DNA of 64,000 bases from Triops longicaudatus (lineage: Eukaryota > Arthropoda > Branchiopoda > Notostraca > Triopsidae). The stretch covers positions 1 to 64,000 of the forward strand of contig JAGQDJ010000209.1 of NCBI GenBank assembly GCA_022885665.1. Direction: 5' to 3'. Shown here piece by piece: positions 22,966-35,606 of this stretch (position 1 is its first letter; every line of letters begins with the position of its first letter). Position numbers and translations under genes: made by a program. The notes under the pieces were generated by a model. The model saw only the letters and a program-made list of their open reading frames with translations, was not told the DNA's origin and made no database searches.

Positions 22966-25900
22966 TCAACGTATCGAACGATTTTTATTAGGCCGAACTG
23001 TAGCGGAAGTCTGCAAAGTCTGCCAAGAAATAAAAAAACCAATAGATACAAATAACACCGTTATCAAGAACGCTATGCCTTCATAGATCCAACGTGGGGC
23101 GAAAATTTTCCATACCATCAGATGACGTCTGAGCATAAACGCAGCCAGGCTGGCGCAAAACAACTGTAGGGCAAAAATAATGAATAAAAAGAGAATTAGT
23201 CACCTCGTCATATTTTTCGAAAGAATACTAAAAACTATGCAAGTTACCCGCATTCCCTGGATGAGTACATAGCTTAAAACGGCCTGCGTAACTGCCTGTA
23301 TCGTTTCTTTACGCGAAGACTTGTTGTGTTTCGCTGGGTGTAATAAAACTGATAAAGGGAGGGCTAACGCACAGAAAATGTACGAAAAGAAACTACTGAA
23401 GAGAACCATTAAAACAGGGTACAGTGTGCTGGAATTGCTGCTATGACGCCGCCCAACAAATGCAACTTCCCAGGGAATGGAAGCAAAGTTTGTGTGGTGA
23501 CCGGTAGCGAAAAAGCCAAACATGGCTAATAAAGCTAAAAAGACACTAGAATTTATCGACATTTTTAGACCTAACGCTGCCATCGCCGGAATGCTTAAAA
23601 TTGGCAAAGCTAAGCCATCACCGGCCAGCAATAACGCCATACTGGTGGCGAATGATAGCAAATTCCCCAGAAACTGTACTTTGTCTGAGTTAGTGAACGC
23701 ATACTTTGTACTGTAATATACAATACCTAATGCCCATGCAACGTAAAACATTTGTGGTATCAGGATAAGGTTAGTGGACGGTATATGGCCTAAAAAGAAT
23801 TCGACAGACCAATGTGAAACGACAAGCGCGCCTAGACCTGCATGGTACTTCCACGCAGTCGTTTTCCCGCGTAACCAGAAGAGCGCCAAAAGGCACGCCA
23901 CACAGGCGGAGCTATAACGCAACGACAGTGCAGCGTCCACAGGCATGGCAGATAGCGTTCGATGGGCGTTGTGCGCTACGCAACTGGGGAATTGCTCTTC
24001 CCGGCAGCGAAAGTACGGAAGGGCAATACGAGCTGCCAAACTCTCTAGGGCAGTCCATGGCAAGTCATAATGGCGTAACCTTCCTCGTGGGTTAGAGATA
24101 AACATAAGCCAGAGTAAAGATTGGAATAGATGATGAGCAACATATGGCTCTTGAACCACGAAACTGTTGGAGAAAAAGGTTGCAAAGCTGGCAAGTAATA
24201 ATAGTGAAATGGCTGTCGTCAGCCCGTTGCTAAGCAGCCAACTCCTAATTTGGTTACCTATACCTGACCGCCGAGGAAACATGTGACGAAAAAAGATAAG
24301 ACACGATCCTGACAGGGACAACAACAACTGAATCGTCCAGTGTACTGGCCACGCATTAGTGGCTGACAGAGCTAAGGTGACCCAACTAAGCAGAACGGTA
24401 AACGCCCATAACCGTCTAGGAACGGCTTCCGATACCGATTCGAGAGCCAGAAAGTCTGACGCGTGAGAAATGGCCCAAACATTGCCGATGACAGCTCCGA
24501 GTAAATGAGCTAAGCCTAATGCGATATCTCTCAAGTTGAAGTGGATCCACACTTGGGTACACATCTCTTTCGCGAGGCGCAGGAAGTCATTCATAAGTGT
24601 CGCGACCCTTTTAAGCGACTGCGAATCGTTTCCTCTTCGAGCCCACTTCGAGGAAATTAATTCGTGTAACTTAATCACAGCTTCGTATTGTTGGGAATCG
24701 AAAGGCTGCGCTTGCTGCGAATACGCTTCGAGGTATCTCCAAACCTGCGAAAGAAAATCGATATTAACTTTGTAAACGGATATTTACTATAGAAGTGTTC
24801 CAGTTACTCAAGAATACAAAAGAAGAAGAATCGGAGTAAAAGTGAGTAAGTTCACCTGAAAAAGAGAAAGAAAAAAATGAAGCGAACAACCAATTACTTG
24901 CTGGACCGTTATATAAAGCGCCTGGCTTTGAAGGAATCCAGGCTCGGCCTTTGGGGATTGGAAGAGTTCTAGAATAGGCCGTCCCAGATTAGAGTAAGGG
25001 ATAGGAATGCCAAGTAAAAGGGAAATAGTGGAAACCAAATCAATCTGGGAGATGGACGAACTAGTCGGTAGCAATGATGCGGAAAGGGGCCGTGGGCTGT
25101 AGGCAAACAAAGCAGCAGAAACCTCATCAGGACTATCCCCACCATGGTCACCTGCAAGAAAAGGCTGCGTCAGACGTTAATTAACAAAAGAAGCTTTTTT
25201 CTCGCTTTTACAGAGTGCATTATTCAAATTAAACATAATGAAGAAAAAATGGGCATTTTCCCCTTTTTCTTTCTCGTTTTCCTATTGCGTTATCTCTCTT
25301 CCTCTAACCGCACTCAGATTACCTGTTTCAGTCATGCCATGATCACCCAGGACGAGTAATAAAGTACTGTTATCTATATTTTCAGTGATGTACCTATTTG
25401 TCGAGAGAGTGAAACGGATAAGAGTAGAACGTCAAGACTATAAAAGATTAAAAATCTTATTACCTAATTAGATCATCCATTTCTTTTAGTTTTCGCTGCA
25501 TTTCGGGGTGATTGGGTCCATAACGGTGTCCGCAATGATCGACCCCCAGACAATGGGCAATTAATACGTCCCAGTCTTTGGCTTCAAGTTCTTTGCTTAA
25601 TATGTCGCGTACTCCATTGTCGACCGTATCCAAATCCCAGACGTCAAAAGAAGAATAGGGATAAGATCTTTCAAATCTAAAATTTAATAGAAACTGGAGA
25701 CAAATGAGGCGAATAAAAGAACCCGGTACTCTTATAGAGTAATATTTACTATCGATATATAATACGAGCATTTGTCCAGAAATATCGGTCAACACCGTGA
25801 ACTAACAAAAAAATCCGTTGGTATCTTTTATATTATCAATACAAAAAATGAAAGATTCTAGAAATTCTGTTACTGTTATTGCATTACACTGGATTACAAG

Positions 25901-26573
25901 AAACAAATACTCGCAAGTGTTTCTTCATATGGAATAAATCAAATTTAGAATATTCCAAAAAGGATTTTACGTGATTCACAGTTACTCACTGGCTAGGAAA
26001 CAAGCTTAGCCACGTTTCATCTCCGATGAAGACAGTTGACTTGTTTTGACTAGTTAGTTGATGAATCCAATTATCTTCACTGAGAGACTCAGCGCCAAAA
26101 TTGGAACCTGCCTCTATGAAGGTTGGAAGACTGCCTGTAGAAAGGGCTTTTAGCCTCTGCAAAGTCGTCGTAGGGGGATCTGCTATGAACTATGTAACGA
26201 AAGGATAATAAAAGAATGGTAAAAATACCAAACGTTATTTTTATTTAATTTTAAAAAGTATTACTTTATACAGGCGAGCGTAAGTAGGTTTTTGAGTTAA
26301 TAATGAATTAACGTAGTTCATTTTGTTCACGTAAAACGGCAGCGGACGGCCGTTATCCTTGACATCCACGAGAAAATCATGCCGTAACGCATCGATGAGG
26401 AGTATAATTGCTTTGTTATAACTGGGTGGGACAAAACAGTCAATAGAGTCAGGGCAATCATTAACGTTTTGTATTTCATGTTTAGTAAGTAAGAATCCCT
26501 TGTAAATATAGAATAATCCAACTAAATAGACATATATTAACCACAAAAACAAAAACCATGTTACACTTCTCAT
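22966..26573 (-). CDS. PIGO: PIG-O, GPI ethanolamine phosphate transferase 3
   Basis: Seven exons on the minus strand: 26265-26573, 25990-26189, 25464-25676, 25323-25393, 24898-25151, about 23248-24744, 22966-23163 (913 aa). An N-terminal hydrophobic anchor precedes the lumenal alkaline-phosphatase-like domain with LLIDALRHDF, DPPTTTLQRLKALSTGSLP, VDHCGHRYGPNHPEM and GDHGMTETGDHGGDS, the metal-binding and catalytic motifs of this family. The large 499-codon exon encodes many membrane helices. The last exon (FMLRRHLMVWKIFAPRW) matches the PIG-O C-terminus. In the ER it adds phosphoethanolamine to the third mannose of the GPI precursor, the bridge later used to attach proteins. It is somewhat shorter than human PIG-O (about 1,090 aa). 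LLGIPIPYSNLG and the C-terminal block favour PIG-O over PIG-N or PIG-G. Confidence 0.94.
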
Positions 26574-27707
26574 TTTGAAGTAAACATGATAGCTCTCGCC
26601 ATCTAGTAACGGTGTTCTTCAATAGGCACGCTGACAACTCAAATGGGTGGCGGTCTCCGTAAGTTCTGCACGTTTTTTATTTCTAGTAGAAATACGGCTA
26701 TTTCTAATATTAGTTTGCAATATACTAAAGATTTTTAAGCTTTCAATTCAAACTTCAGTGGAGCACTTCTCTATTAATAATCTTCTTACGGTTTTACTAG
26801 CGAGATAAAAATGAAAATGCACTCGGCTACGGGAAATCCGCGCAGAATATTTTTCTGTATATCTCTGCACCAGAGAGCTTTCTACCAGTATGAAAATAAC
26901 GTCAATATAGGCTATTATTTCTGACGAGTGACAAAACCGCTGCGTTATACTCCTCTCATTTTCCCCCGTTTTTTTTTTTTTTTTGTCAACTACAACACAC
27001 TCGCCATCTATTAACGGATCATGTTCCACGTGTCGCTCTGCGGGAAATGTTCTCTTCCCGAACCTTGGAAAAGGATACGCGATCGCCGATGCACTCGAAG
27101 AATGCAAATGAGAGATTTTTTTTTTAGAAATAAATATATTTACCGTCAAACTCCACGAAGAAAGGATGCGATCAGTTTCGATTACTTTGTAGCATCGAGC
27201 TGTACCGAACTAGGTTTGCAAAGATTTTTCGGTTCGTGTTTGAGAGAAAATCTGAATAAATTTCTTGTCACTTGTTGGAAAATGGCGAATCATTCAGAAC
27301 AACAGTTTTATGAGCAGCTTTCGAGTTTATTTCCGATACAATATTCTGTGTCGATTACAGGTTAGGATAACTGTCCAACATAGATTCGAATAACATAACG
27401 TAACTTGGAGTAAATTGTATTATGCACGTGAACACAAAACAATACAGAAAATCTTTAAAGAAGACATATGTTAATTTAACACCATCACCACAAAAAAATT
27501 AGACACTGTTTGCGTAAACTTACCGACACCATCGAATAAGGTATGCGATAATAACTGAAGGTCCAGCGTAAAATGGCACAAAGCATCACAATATAGGTCT
27601 TAATTTTTCAAAACTCCTATCAAGCAAACCGCTAAGTATTGAGCAAACAAACAGCCGGTGTAGGTAATTAGGGCCACCAATGGAATGTCAAATAGAAGCT
27701 CTCAGTT
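26574..27707. other. Spacer between PIG-O and ornithine aminotransferase
   Basis: Contains the PIG-O upstream region. A short candidate reading frame on the plus strand lies at 27283-27363. No other exon on either strand is supported. Poly-T/A runs occur at about 26970-26985 and 27119-27125. Confidence 0.4.
27283..27363 (+). CDS. Possible small ORF or first coding exon
   Basis: ATG in a good context (GAAAATGGCGA) opens MANHSEQQFYEQLSSLFPIQYSVSIT before a possible donor (ACAG|GTTAGG at 27362). Read through, it stops almost at once. No in-phase downstream plus-strand exon was found before the OAT gene. It may be a chance frame, a short peptide, or the first exon of a gene whose remainder is not recognisable. 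Confidence 0.25.
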
Positions 27708-29299
27708 TTAATTGACATAAGTATTCACCACATTACGAATAATGTCAACGCACTGCTTAAGTTCGCTTTCACTAATGACTAAAGGTGGGGCTAAACGAAT
27801 AATATCGCCATGAGTCGGTTTGGCCAGCAAACCATGGTTCCTCAACCGCAAACACACTTCCCACGCGTCAAATTCTAGAGCAAACAGAAATGTTTATACT
27901 GCACGCTTATCTATGAAAATTTTTACCTGGGTTGATCACTATCGCATTCAAAAGCCCTTTGCCGCGGGCCAAGTTCACCACTCTTGAATCCAACTGTCCC
28001 AATTCTCCTCTCAAAATTTTTCCCAATCTGTTGGCGTTGTCTGCCAATTTTTCTTCTTCCAAAACTTGTAACGCTACCGTGGCCACCTTGCAGGCAAGGG
28101 GATTTCCACCATAAGTAGATCCATGTTCCCCAGGTTTGATACAAAGCATAACATGATCATTTGCTAAAACGGCCGACACCTGTGAAAGATGATAGCATCA
28201 AAATGCAGAATGTGCATTTTTTATTTCGTCATTATTTCAAATTTACCGGTAACACACCACCTGACAAAGCTTTGCCGAGGACTAAAATATCAGGCTTAAC
28301 ATCTTCGTAATCAACCGCAAGACGTTTGCCTGTTCTTCCAAGGCCAGTTTGGACCTCATCAGCGATCCAAAGGACTCGCTGTTTCGTACACAATTCGCGT
28401 ACTTTCCGCAAATAGCCTTCTTTTGGTACGACGACGCCCGCTTCACCTTGAATTGGCTCCATCATAAAGGCACATACGTTAGGATGCTGCAACGCGGCTT
28501 CTAAAGCGGGAATATCATCGTAAGGGATAATCTCGAAACCGGGCATGTATGGCCCAAAGCCCCCATAAGAAGACGGGTCCGTAGAACTCGAAATAGCTGC
28601 TAAGGTTCGGCCCCAGAAATTGCCTTCTACGAAAATAATTTTCGCTTCATTGGCAGGGATGCCTTTGTGCTTATATCCCCACTTCCTGGCTAATTTGCAG
28701 GCAGTTTCGCCACCTTCAACACCTTTCGAAAAATAAAATATTAATTTTATTTTGACAACTTCTGCGTGAAGTTAAATAAAAACCTGTGTTCATGGGAAGG
28801 ACTTTATCATAGTCAAAAAGCTTAGTAATATATTCCTCGTATTCTCCCAGGCAATCCGAGTAAAAGGCGCGGGAAGTCAAGGTCAGAATGTCCGCTTGTT
28901 TCTTGAGCGCTTCAATGATGCGAGGATGGCAATGACCTTGATTAACTGCGGAGTATGCGCTCAGGAAATCGAAGTACTCACGCCCCTCAACGTCCCATAC
29001 TTTCGCTCCTGTAAAAGTATTTATAACATCTCGTAAAGGCTTATAATGGTTGGGTGAGACGTGATAGAATGTTTTGAGTTACCTTTGGCTTTACATAAAG
29101 CAACTGGAAGGGGATGATAATTGTGCGCTCCGTAGCGTAATTCCCGTTCAAAGACCGCCATCGATTTAGGTCCTAAGCCAGCGAATTCAGAAGCCTGTCC
29201 CGAATCGGCTGCCGCTGCAGCTTTTTGGCTTGCTTTACGTCGTACCAAGTTCCATTGTCTCAGGTTTGAGATAAGAAAACGCGATGTAGAAGAATTCAT
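27708..29299 (-). CDS. OAT: Ornithine aminotransferase, mitochondrial
   Basis: Five exons on the minus strand: 29083-29299, 28784-29008, 28247-28722, 27927-28179, 27708-27874 (445 aa). The first 30-40 residues are Arg/Ser-rich without acidic residues, consistent with a mitochondrial targeting peptide. The rest is a class III PLP aminotransferase: AYSAVNQGHCHPRI, GVEGGETACKLARKWGY, the PLP-lysine segment DILVLGKALSGGVLP, GEHGSTYGGNPLACKVA, and C-terminal GLLAKPTHGDIIRLAPPLVI. It converts ornithine and 2-oxoglutarate to glutamate semialdehyde and glutamate, linking arginine and proline metabolism. An acceptor (TTGCAG) a few bases before the ATG indicates a 5' leader intron. Length equals human OAT within a few residues. 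Confidence 0.96.
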
Positions 29300-31002
29300 G
29301 ACGGAAGTGGCCTGCAATAGGAGTGCGAAGACTTGTCAGTAATACGTTAAGGGAAACTTCCTTCGGAAACAGTAGAAATTTGTCCTAGTACTAGCACAGA
29401 AACTCTGCAGACAACTTGTTTACTAACAATATATCGCATCGTGTAGATCGTATCGGGTTTTCAGGTAGATGTTGCAATCGGAAAGACAAACGAAACATGA
29501 GAAGGGTTAGTTTCTGTACATAGGCAGTTTTTTTTTTTAATTCACTTCCATATCCACATTGAGAAGATGCAATGCTGACGGAGAAAATTCCGTTTAGAGA
29601 TTTGAAATCAAAGCATGGAACGTTAGAATAATGCACTTTTCGGAATAAATGTGGACATTAATGTCAACCTCGTTATAGAAAAATCTTGAATTTTTTTTTT
29701 TAGACGCAATCCAAAAAATCAAGATGGCAAATCGAACAATTGTGTCATTTCGGATAATAGAGTTAAAAGCAAATGTGATAGTTTCCTCGAATACGACCTA
29801 CGTGTTAATCGTAATGTCCCAAGAGATTAGTGATACCGCGAATGCCAATAATCAAATATTTTTTCGCGCAGCGAAATTCTTTGTTACTTTGAGTCACTTT
29901 TAATTTAATAAGGACTTAAGAAAAGAAAAGGTCCGAACGTCAGGAAATACGCAGATTGTTGATGACGCTTCTCCTGTAGAAATTACTAGCCATGGTCACG
30001 AAGCAGAAATTAATTAACTAAATTCGGTAGCTAAGACTCCGAGAAATGAGGACGTGGAGTTTAATTTGACTTACTTGTTATTAGGAAACAAGTTGTGGTT
30101 TTTTGTTTGTTTGTTTGCTATAAACAAGCACAATGCTCTAATTTTGCATCGCTGTGTAAAAAAAATAGCGTTCGAACTTACAGCGACGGAGAAGACGAGA
30201 AAGGAAACTGACCAATATAAGCCTGCGTATAAGACTTTTAAATCCAGGAGTTCCGGCGTAGCAATATACGAAAAACAGCTTTAAAAATGTAGTTTACGAG
30301 TAAAGAGATTCCGACCACGTAAACCGGGATAAGAAAAAACACGCAATGAGACAAACAAGGATGTTTGTGATCAGCACATGTATATGCTAACGAGACTTCA
30401 AACCTCAACTGAGGTTGGCAGACTCGGACTCTGGCGCTCTTCCAGGTTTGTTGCCAGTAGAAAATTCTTAACCAAGGCCATCACCTTGGCTTTTATGTAG
30501 GAAAAAAACAAGATTAACAGATTAACCCAGACACTGCAGGGCACCGTGCATTTTCTAGACTTAGAAGGGACACCATAAAGACCTGTGAAAAACAGAAAAC
30601 CGGTCCTTCCTCAATTTCAATACGGCCTAAACAGTCTCAAAAACCCCGTTAGCAACCAGCAAATCGTTGGCTGGGCTTCGTAGTTCAGGTTGATACCTGT
30701 TTATACAACACCGCTTTTCTACTTTTGGAAATTTGGGATGCACGGTTTTGTACTACACATGATTTAGTACATTCCAAAATAAACCTGAAAATGTAAATCT
30801 ACGAGAACAATAGAACGAAACTTATGAAATTTTATTAGTTTATTGTTGGGACATTTATTTCCTTCCAGAATCATACGTACAGTTAAGCACTTAGTACATA
30901 ATCATTTTTCAGAAAAATTTTCATCCACTAGAGAACAAGTGAGGCATCGACGGTTGCTTTGTTCTTTTCATATGTGAGCGGAAAACTAAATCAATCATTA
31001 AA
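29300..31002. other. Non-coding stretch between OAT and HPDL
   Basis: No recognisable coding exon on either strand; open frames such as 30054-30284 (+) and 29391-29636 (-) have no family resemblance. It must contain the OAT promoter and leader exon. A short inverted repeat AACCTCA/TGAGGTT occurs near 30400-30416. Confidence 0.5.
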
Positions 31003-32412
31003 TCAGCTGGCTGTAACTAGATTCCACGCCTCGTCTAATTTCCGTTGTTCGTCAATGGATCTCGCTAACGCTGTCACATTGCCAGATCCGAATCCTTTAG
31101 CACCTTTTCGTTGAGCAACTTCCAAAAAGAAAGTTTCTTCATCGAAGAGCGGCATGGTAAAAATTTGCAGAAGAAACTTATCTTCCCCCGTGTCGGCAGC
31201 TTCCGCGTCAGCTTCTGAGTCGATTAGAATTCCTAGCCTCTTGAATACTTTTGGGTCCTCATCTGCCTTCTTGATCTCCTCCTCTTTATCCTAACACATT
31301 GAGCATCTGGAATACGTATTTAGCTGGTATAGATTAACTTTACCTTACGATAATACGCATTTGGTGGCGTACGGAATATAATTCCGTTATCAGTCATGGT
31401 TTGCACTGCTTTCGGTAGTGACGGCGAATGTAGGGCGATGTGTTGGACTCCAGGTCCTTTATGCTGGTCCAAAAAAGCTTCAATGTGCCCATTCGCTATT
31501 CAGTTAAATATGAAGTAAAATATAAATATAACTGAAAAATGTATAAATAAAAAAGTCTAAAAAAAAATAAGAAATTGAAAGTCGATCCCCAACGTACGAC
31601 ATTCAGCAAGAGATTCAGCTAATACGATTCTTAGCGCAGAGTCGCTTTCATCTTCGGAAGATTCGATCCCACTTTCGGAGCAGCGCCAGTAGTTCATAGC
31701 TTTGAGTCTCATTCCAATCGGCGAGTCAATTTTTAATCCTTCATATGGATCATCCAATCTAATCCAAAGTCCAGTATTACATTATTATGGCATCAATAGC
31801 TTTTTGTTCTACCGGTTCGTCATGAAGCGTTTCATTCCGAAAACTTTCCCGTACCAATCTATTATCGACTGGGATTCTCCTGGTCGGCAAACAAATGTAA
31901 CGTGATCGAGATGCGTGGTAACAGGTTTATTTACGACTCGTATTTCATCTGAGGTAGTATCTGGGGCCGCGAACGTGGGCAAAAACGGACCCTTGTAATT
32001 TCTTTTGTCAAGAAGCGTATGGACAATGTTTCCACAGCACGAGCCCAGAATAGAATAGCGAACGGTTCCCCAGGAATCCTTAACATCTTCTGGTGCTCGA
32101 ACTAGCTTTGACCCGAGGTCAAGAGCGCGCTGTGTGACTACGTCAACGTCTTGGACCTCAAGGGCAACATTAAATACGGAGTTGACCGAGTGGTGGGTCA
32201 GGTTTTCGCAGCAGTGGACCTCAAACGGTTCCCTGGTGGTGGTCAAGCTTTTTTGTCGCTCTGTTACTAAAAACGTTGAGTTGCCAGCATTGAGCACCCA
32301 TTGAATGCTTGATGGAGTAGTGCGGCACGCCAGGAGAGAAAAACCTAATTTGTGGCAGAAATATGATGTCACGGGTTTTCCGCGCGCGACACACATCTCA
32401 ACGTGATGAAGA
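31003..32412 (-). CDS. HPDL: HPDL, 4-hydroxyphenylpyruvate dioxygenase-like protein (5' end unresolved)
   Basis: Four exons on the minus strand: 31813-32412, 31598-31758, 31344-31495, 31003-31290 (about 400 residues without the missing N-terminus). Two vicinal-oxygen-chelate halves are visible. Iron ligands of the 2-His-1-carboxylate type are in THLDHVTF, GVQHIALHS and FFLEVAQRKGAKGFG. The fit is to HPDL rather than HPD: KGPFLPTF, IVLAESLAEC and HKGPGVQHI follow HPDL closely. In mammals HPDL is a mitochondrial hydroxymandelate synthase feeding the coenzyme Q headgroup pathway. The first recognised exon starts at an acceptor (GGTAG|TCTTCATCACG) and an in-frame TAA lies upstream, so a short exon with the ATG must lie beyond 32412. 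The candidate ATG exon ending near 32495 does not match in phase. An acidic loop (GIESSEDESDS) is present in the second half. Confidence 0.88.
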
Positions 32413-32570
32413 CTACCGGGGAAAGAAAGGTACAATTAGTGAGATGTGACGCGCAATGTTCACGTTAAGTTGACAAAAGCAAAAAACATATGCAACCCTC
32501 AATATCGTAAAATGGTCGCCAAAAAATAGTTGTACGAAAAATGTTTGCCGGATATCGGGACTGATGTGCA

Positions 32571-32625
32571 TGGCACGCCCTGACGTGCCACTCTTGAACC
32601 TGGCTTGTCCGTGCCGTGACAAGCC
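32571..32625. repeat. Two adjacent perfect hairpins in a GC-rich patch
   Basis: TGGCACG (32571-32577) pairs with CGTGCCA (32584-32590) across a 6-nt loop. GGCTTGTC (32602-32609) pairs with GACAAGCC (32618-32625) across an 8-nt loop. The stems are GC-rich, in contrast to the AT-rich flanks, and lie about 160-215 bp upstream of the first recognised HPDL exon. They could be leader RNA structure or the relic of a small inverted-repeat element. Confidence 0.6.
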
Positions 32626-34769
32626 GGACGGCTACCAGCAAGTCAGGGGTTGCAGACAAGCAGGCAGGCTACAACCGCACAATTTTCCAGCGAATATGCC
32701 AAACACGTTAAAACGATCAAATTGTTATGGGATAATAAAGAAACAACGTACTGTAACGCAGGTCGTGGCGGGCAGGTCTTGACATGGTGGTTGTAAGTTC
32801 GATTTACTACACGTAAGCCGTAAATGCTCGAGATTCCTTGCAGTTTTCTTTACAAATCTGCAAATATGAGAATAAGTGCTATATAACAATTAGTACAGTT
32901 ACCTTCGCAGTAAAGTACAACTTGCCATCTCACGTTAGTCAGGACTCCGCTAAAACGGAACCGAGATCAATACCTCTCTTAAGACTAAAGTATACCATTA
33001 TTATTTACTCAGTGAAAAATATTTAAAAGTTACTTCTCTAAATCTTGCTAGTCAGAGATCCAGGATGGTTTTGTTTACAAAACACTTCTTAAAGTTGTGA
33101 ACGGCGAACCATTGGAATTTTTCAATTAAGCTTTAATAGATAGAAATTAATTGGGAAGTGGGCTTATTGAAGTGGTTTGCGAGCTTAAAGAACTCCCAAA
33201 TTTCTCTCCGACTTATGTGATTCTCTTTGCAATTGGGTAATGACCGCCTTTGATTTGTTGGAGTGTTTGGTGGGAAAAATTTTCAAATATTGAACACATT
33301 AAAAAACAATTTTTCTTTATACTCAAATAGTTAAAGTAATACTCACAAATATTCTGAAGGCCTCATCGAGGTATCCAATTCCACATAGTTAGGTTTGCAT
33401 ATTCCAGAGATTTACGGGTAAAGTTATGTAAAACTATTAAAACCAAACTTTACGAGAGTCTTGATTACTGTTAAATATACATATAAAAAGTTCCTCCTAT
33501 CCTATAAATCTATAGTGAAAGCTTTTTATTATTTAAAAAAAATCCTCGAAGGAAAACAACGTCTGTCTATGACTTTAAAAAGCAGTGAGCAATGTTCACG
33601 ACTGTGAAATGCACGTAATTTTTACTTAGTCAAAAATTCCAAGCTTTCTTAGACATCAACATACTTTTCGTTTTTTTTTCCAAATTTATATCTTTCGGTG
33701 TGAACCAAGCTCGTTTTCTTAACATAATGATCATTTTATACAATAGTGTTTATATTTAAAAAAATTGTCAGATGAGCCATCCCGAAGTTATTGTACGTCA
33801 AGTCGAATTTGAGTGAAAAGGTTATGACAACAGCAACTAAAAAACGGCACTTTCAATATTTGGTCTACAGTCATACAAACAATGTTCAGTGCCGTGACGC
33901 TGAACAAATTTGTTCATTTCTGAATTCGACAAAGTAAAAAATTTATTTAACTCGGTTTTGAAAATCACTAAACCACTGAAAACGCCAAACTTCACAAGTA
34001 AAAGCGAACCGTAACTCGATGAAAAGTTTGTAAGCCATTCAGCTGTGCTTGCGAAATCGTCCGCAGAATTTTCTAAAAAGTGAAAGCCTACGGTACCAGA
34101 TGTAACGATAAAAGTACACAATTTGAGATTTCGACGAACAAAAAAATAATACAAGTTAAATCAAGTTTGAATTTCTAATCAATCCCTCCTCATTTTGTGG
34201 TTGTAAAAAATTGTTACTATCTCATTTATATATTGGCTATCTTACCCCAAATCAGAACAGCTTCTACCCAATTTTGGGTAATTTGCCACTATTCGGTGTG
34301 CAATGATATATACTGAGAATTTCCTTCTGTTGGAATTTTGCAGAATCACTTCGAACTTTATTTCTTTCTCACTTTAGAGAGGCTTCTGAAGCTTTTACTG
34401 TATTGTATTTGGACATATTTTGCGAGACACCCTTAGGCAGATAAATACCCATAACTAAAAATTGCACTTTAAGCTTTTTTACAGGTGATTTCAGGTTCTC
34501 TTAAGTAATCTAAATTAATGATACGGTGCGCAACGTGAGGTGGCACATGACTGCACTTACCTAGACAAAAATATTTTTTTTTCTGTTAGATCTGGTCATC
34601 TCATTGATTACTCGTCCCATATCCCGAGGTCACCATAAAATAATTCACCATTGGCTATTTCAGATATGAACAGGTAGCAAGAGTAGCCCAAACTGGTTGG
34701 CTGTATGCCCCGCCCAATATAACAACTTTGTCAACAATTCGGTCGTCGGATGTTTACAGTGCTTAGAAA
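32626..34769. other. Spacer between HPDL and HTATIP2
   Basis: AT-rich and without a firmly supported gene. The only sizeable open frame is at 33837-34154 (-). A 7-bp inverted repeat TACCCAA/TTGGGTA lies near 34267-34282. HTATIP2 promoter elements must lie at the right end; no TATA box stands out. Confidence 0.45.
33837..34154 (-). CDS. Doubtful 105-residue open frame
   Basis: Translation begins MYYFFVRRNLKLCTFIVTSG and includes a second apolar segment (SLLLVKFGVFSGLVIF). A short N-terminal apolar segment after basic residues is reminiscent of small mitochondrial inner-membrane proteins such as MICOS13, but no diagnostic motif supports this. AT-rich surroundings make a chance frame likely. 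Confidence 0.2.
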   Translation of the reverse strand: MYYFFVRRNLKLCTFIVTSGTVGFHFLENSADDFASTAEWLTNFSSSYGSLLLVKFGVFSGLVIFKTELNKFFTLSNSEMNKFVQRHGTEHCLYDCRPNIESAVF

Positions 34770-35532
34770 ATGCCGTCTTCTAACCTAAGTGTATTTGTCG
34801 TCGGTGCAACAGGTGAAGTAGGCAAAGAAGTAGTGAAGCAGCTCATTAACCATGACAGCTTCTCAAAAATCGTCCTGATTGGTCGCCGGAAACTGGATTT
34901 ACCTGACACGGAAACCAGCAAAGTGCAACAAGAGTTGGTCGACTTCGAGAAGCTCCAAGAGAGCGCAGACAAGTTCAAAGGCTTCGATGTCGGCTTTTGC
35001 TGTTTGGGCACAACGAGGGCACAGTCTGGAGCGCAGGGTTTCGTACGTGTCGATTACGACTATGTTCTGGAAACAGCCAAACTTGCAAAGGAAGGCGAAT
35101 GCAAGCATTTTCATTTAGTGACCTCGCAAGGTGCCAATCCTAATTCTTGGTTACTGTACCCGAAAACCAAAGGCCAAATCGAGGAAGCTGTTAAGAAATT
35201 GGAATTCCCTCGCCTATCGATCTATAGGTGACTTTCGTACCACACTGCATAGTAGACTTCAGATAACAAATAATAAAACTCGGGGAATTGTCTAACTCTT
35301 ATGATTCTCTCGTAGGCCCGCTCTTCTGTTATGCAAACGCGAACAAAGTCGGCCGATGGAGAAACTCGCTCAAACCCTGGTTGGATCCGTGGACGGATGG
35401 GGCAAATTAAGCATTCCCACTTGGGCTGTTGCTAAAGCTATGATATTAAACTCTCTTAATGAGAAGTCCGGTGTCGAGGTTCTCGAAAATGGTGATATTC
35501 ACAAGCTGGCTAAAAGCAATCAAGAGAAATGA
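34770..35532 (+). CDS. HTATIP2: HTATIP2/TIP30 (CC3), short-chain dehydrogenase-like
   Basis: Two exons, 34770-35227 and 35316-35532, encode 224 residues, close to the human short form (242). The N-terminus carries the nucleotide-binding glycine motif VVGATGEVGKEVVKQL, then LIGRRKLDL, DVGFCCLGTTRAQSGAQGF and the SDR-type Y-x3-K (LLYPKTKGQIE). The second exon matches the family tail (RPALLLCKREQSRP; VLENGDIHKLAK). The human protein binds NADPH and is implicated in nuclear import control and endosomal trafficking; the physiological reaction is unsettled. The gene converges on POLR1C, with only about 75 bp between stop codons. Confidence 0.93.
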
Positions 35533-35606
35533 ACACAATTCTGGAACATACTTCTAAAGTTTTGTTTTATGGGGTTTAATGGTTCGCAATACATACATTT
35601 ATGAGC

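Noticed and set aside
31003..32412. Calling this gene HPD (true 4-hydroxyphenylpyruvate dioxygenase)
   Set aside because: Iron ligands are shared, but KGPFLPTF, VLAESLAEC and HKGPGVQHI follow HPDL, and the HPD C-terminal pattern is absent.
32496..32571. MHISPDIRQ... as first exon of HPDL
   Set aside because: Its donor (AGG|GTTGCA) leaves phase 0, whereas the next exon needs phase 2; the join would break the reading frame.
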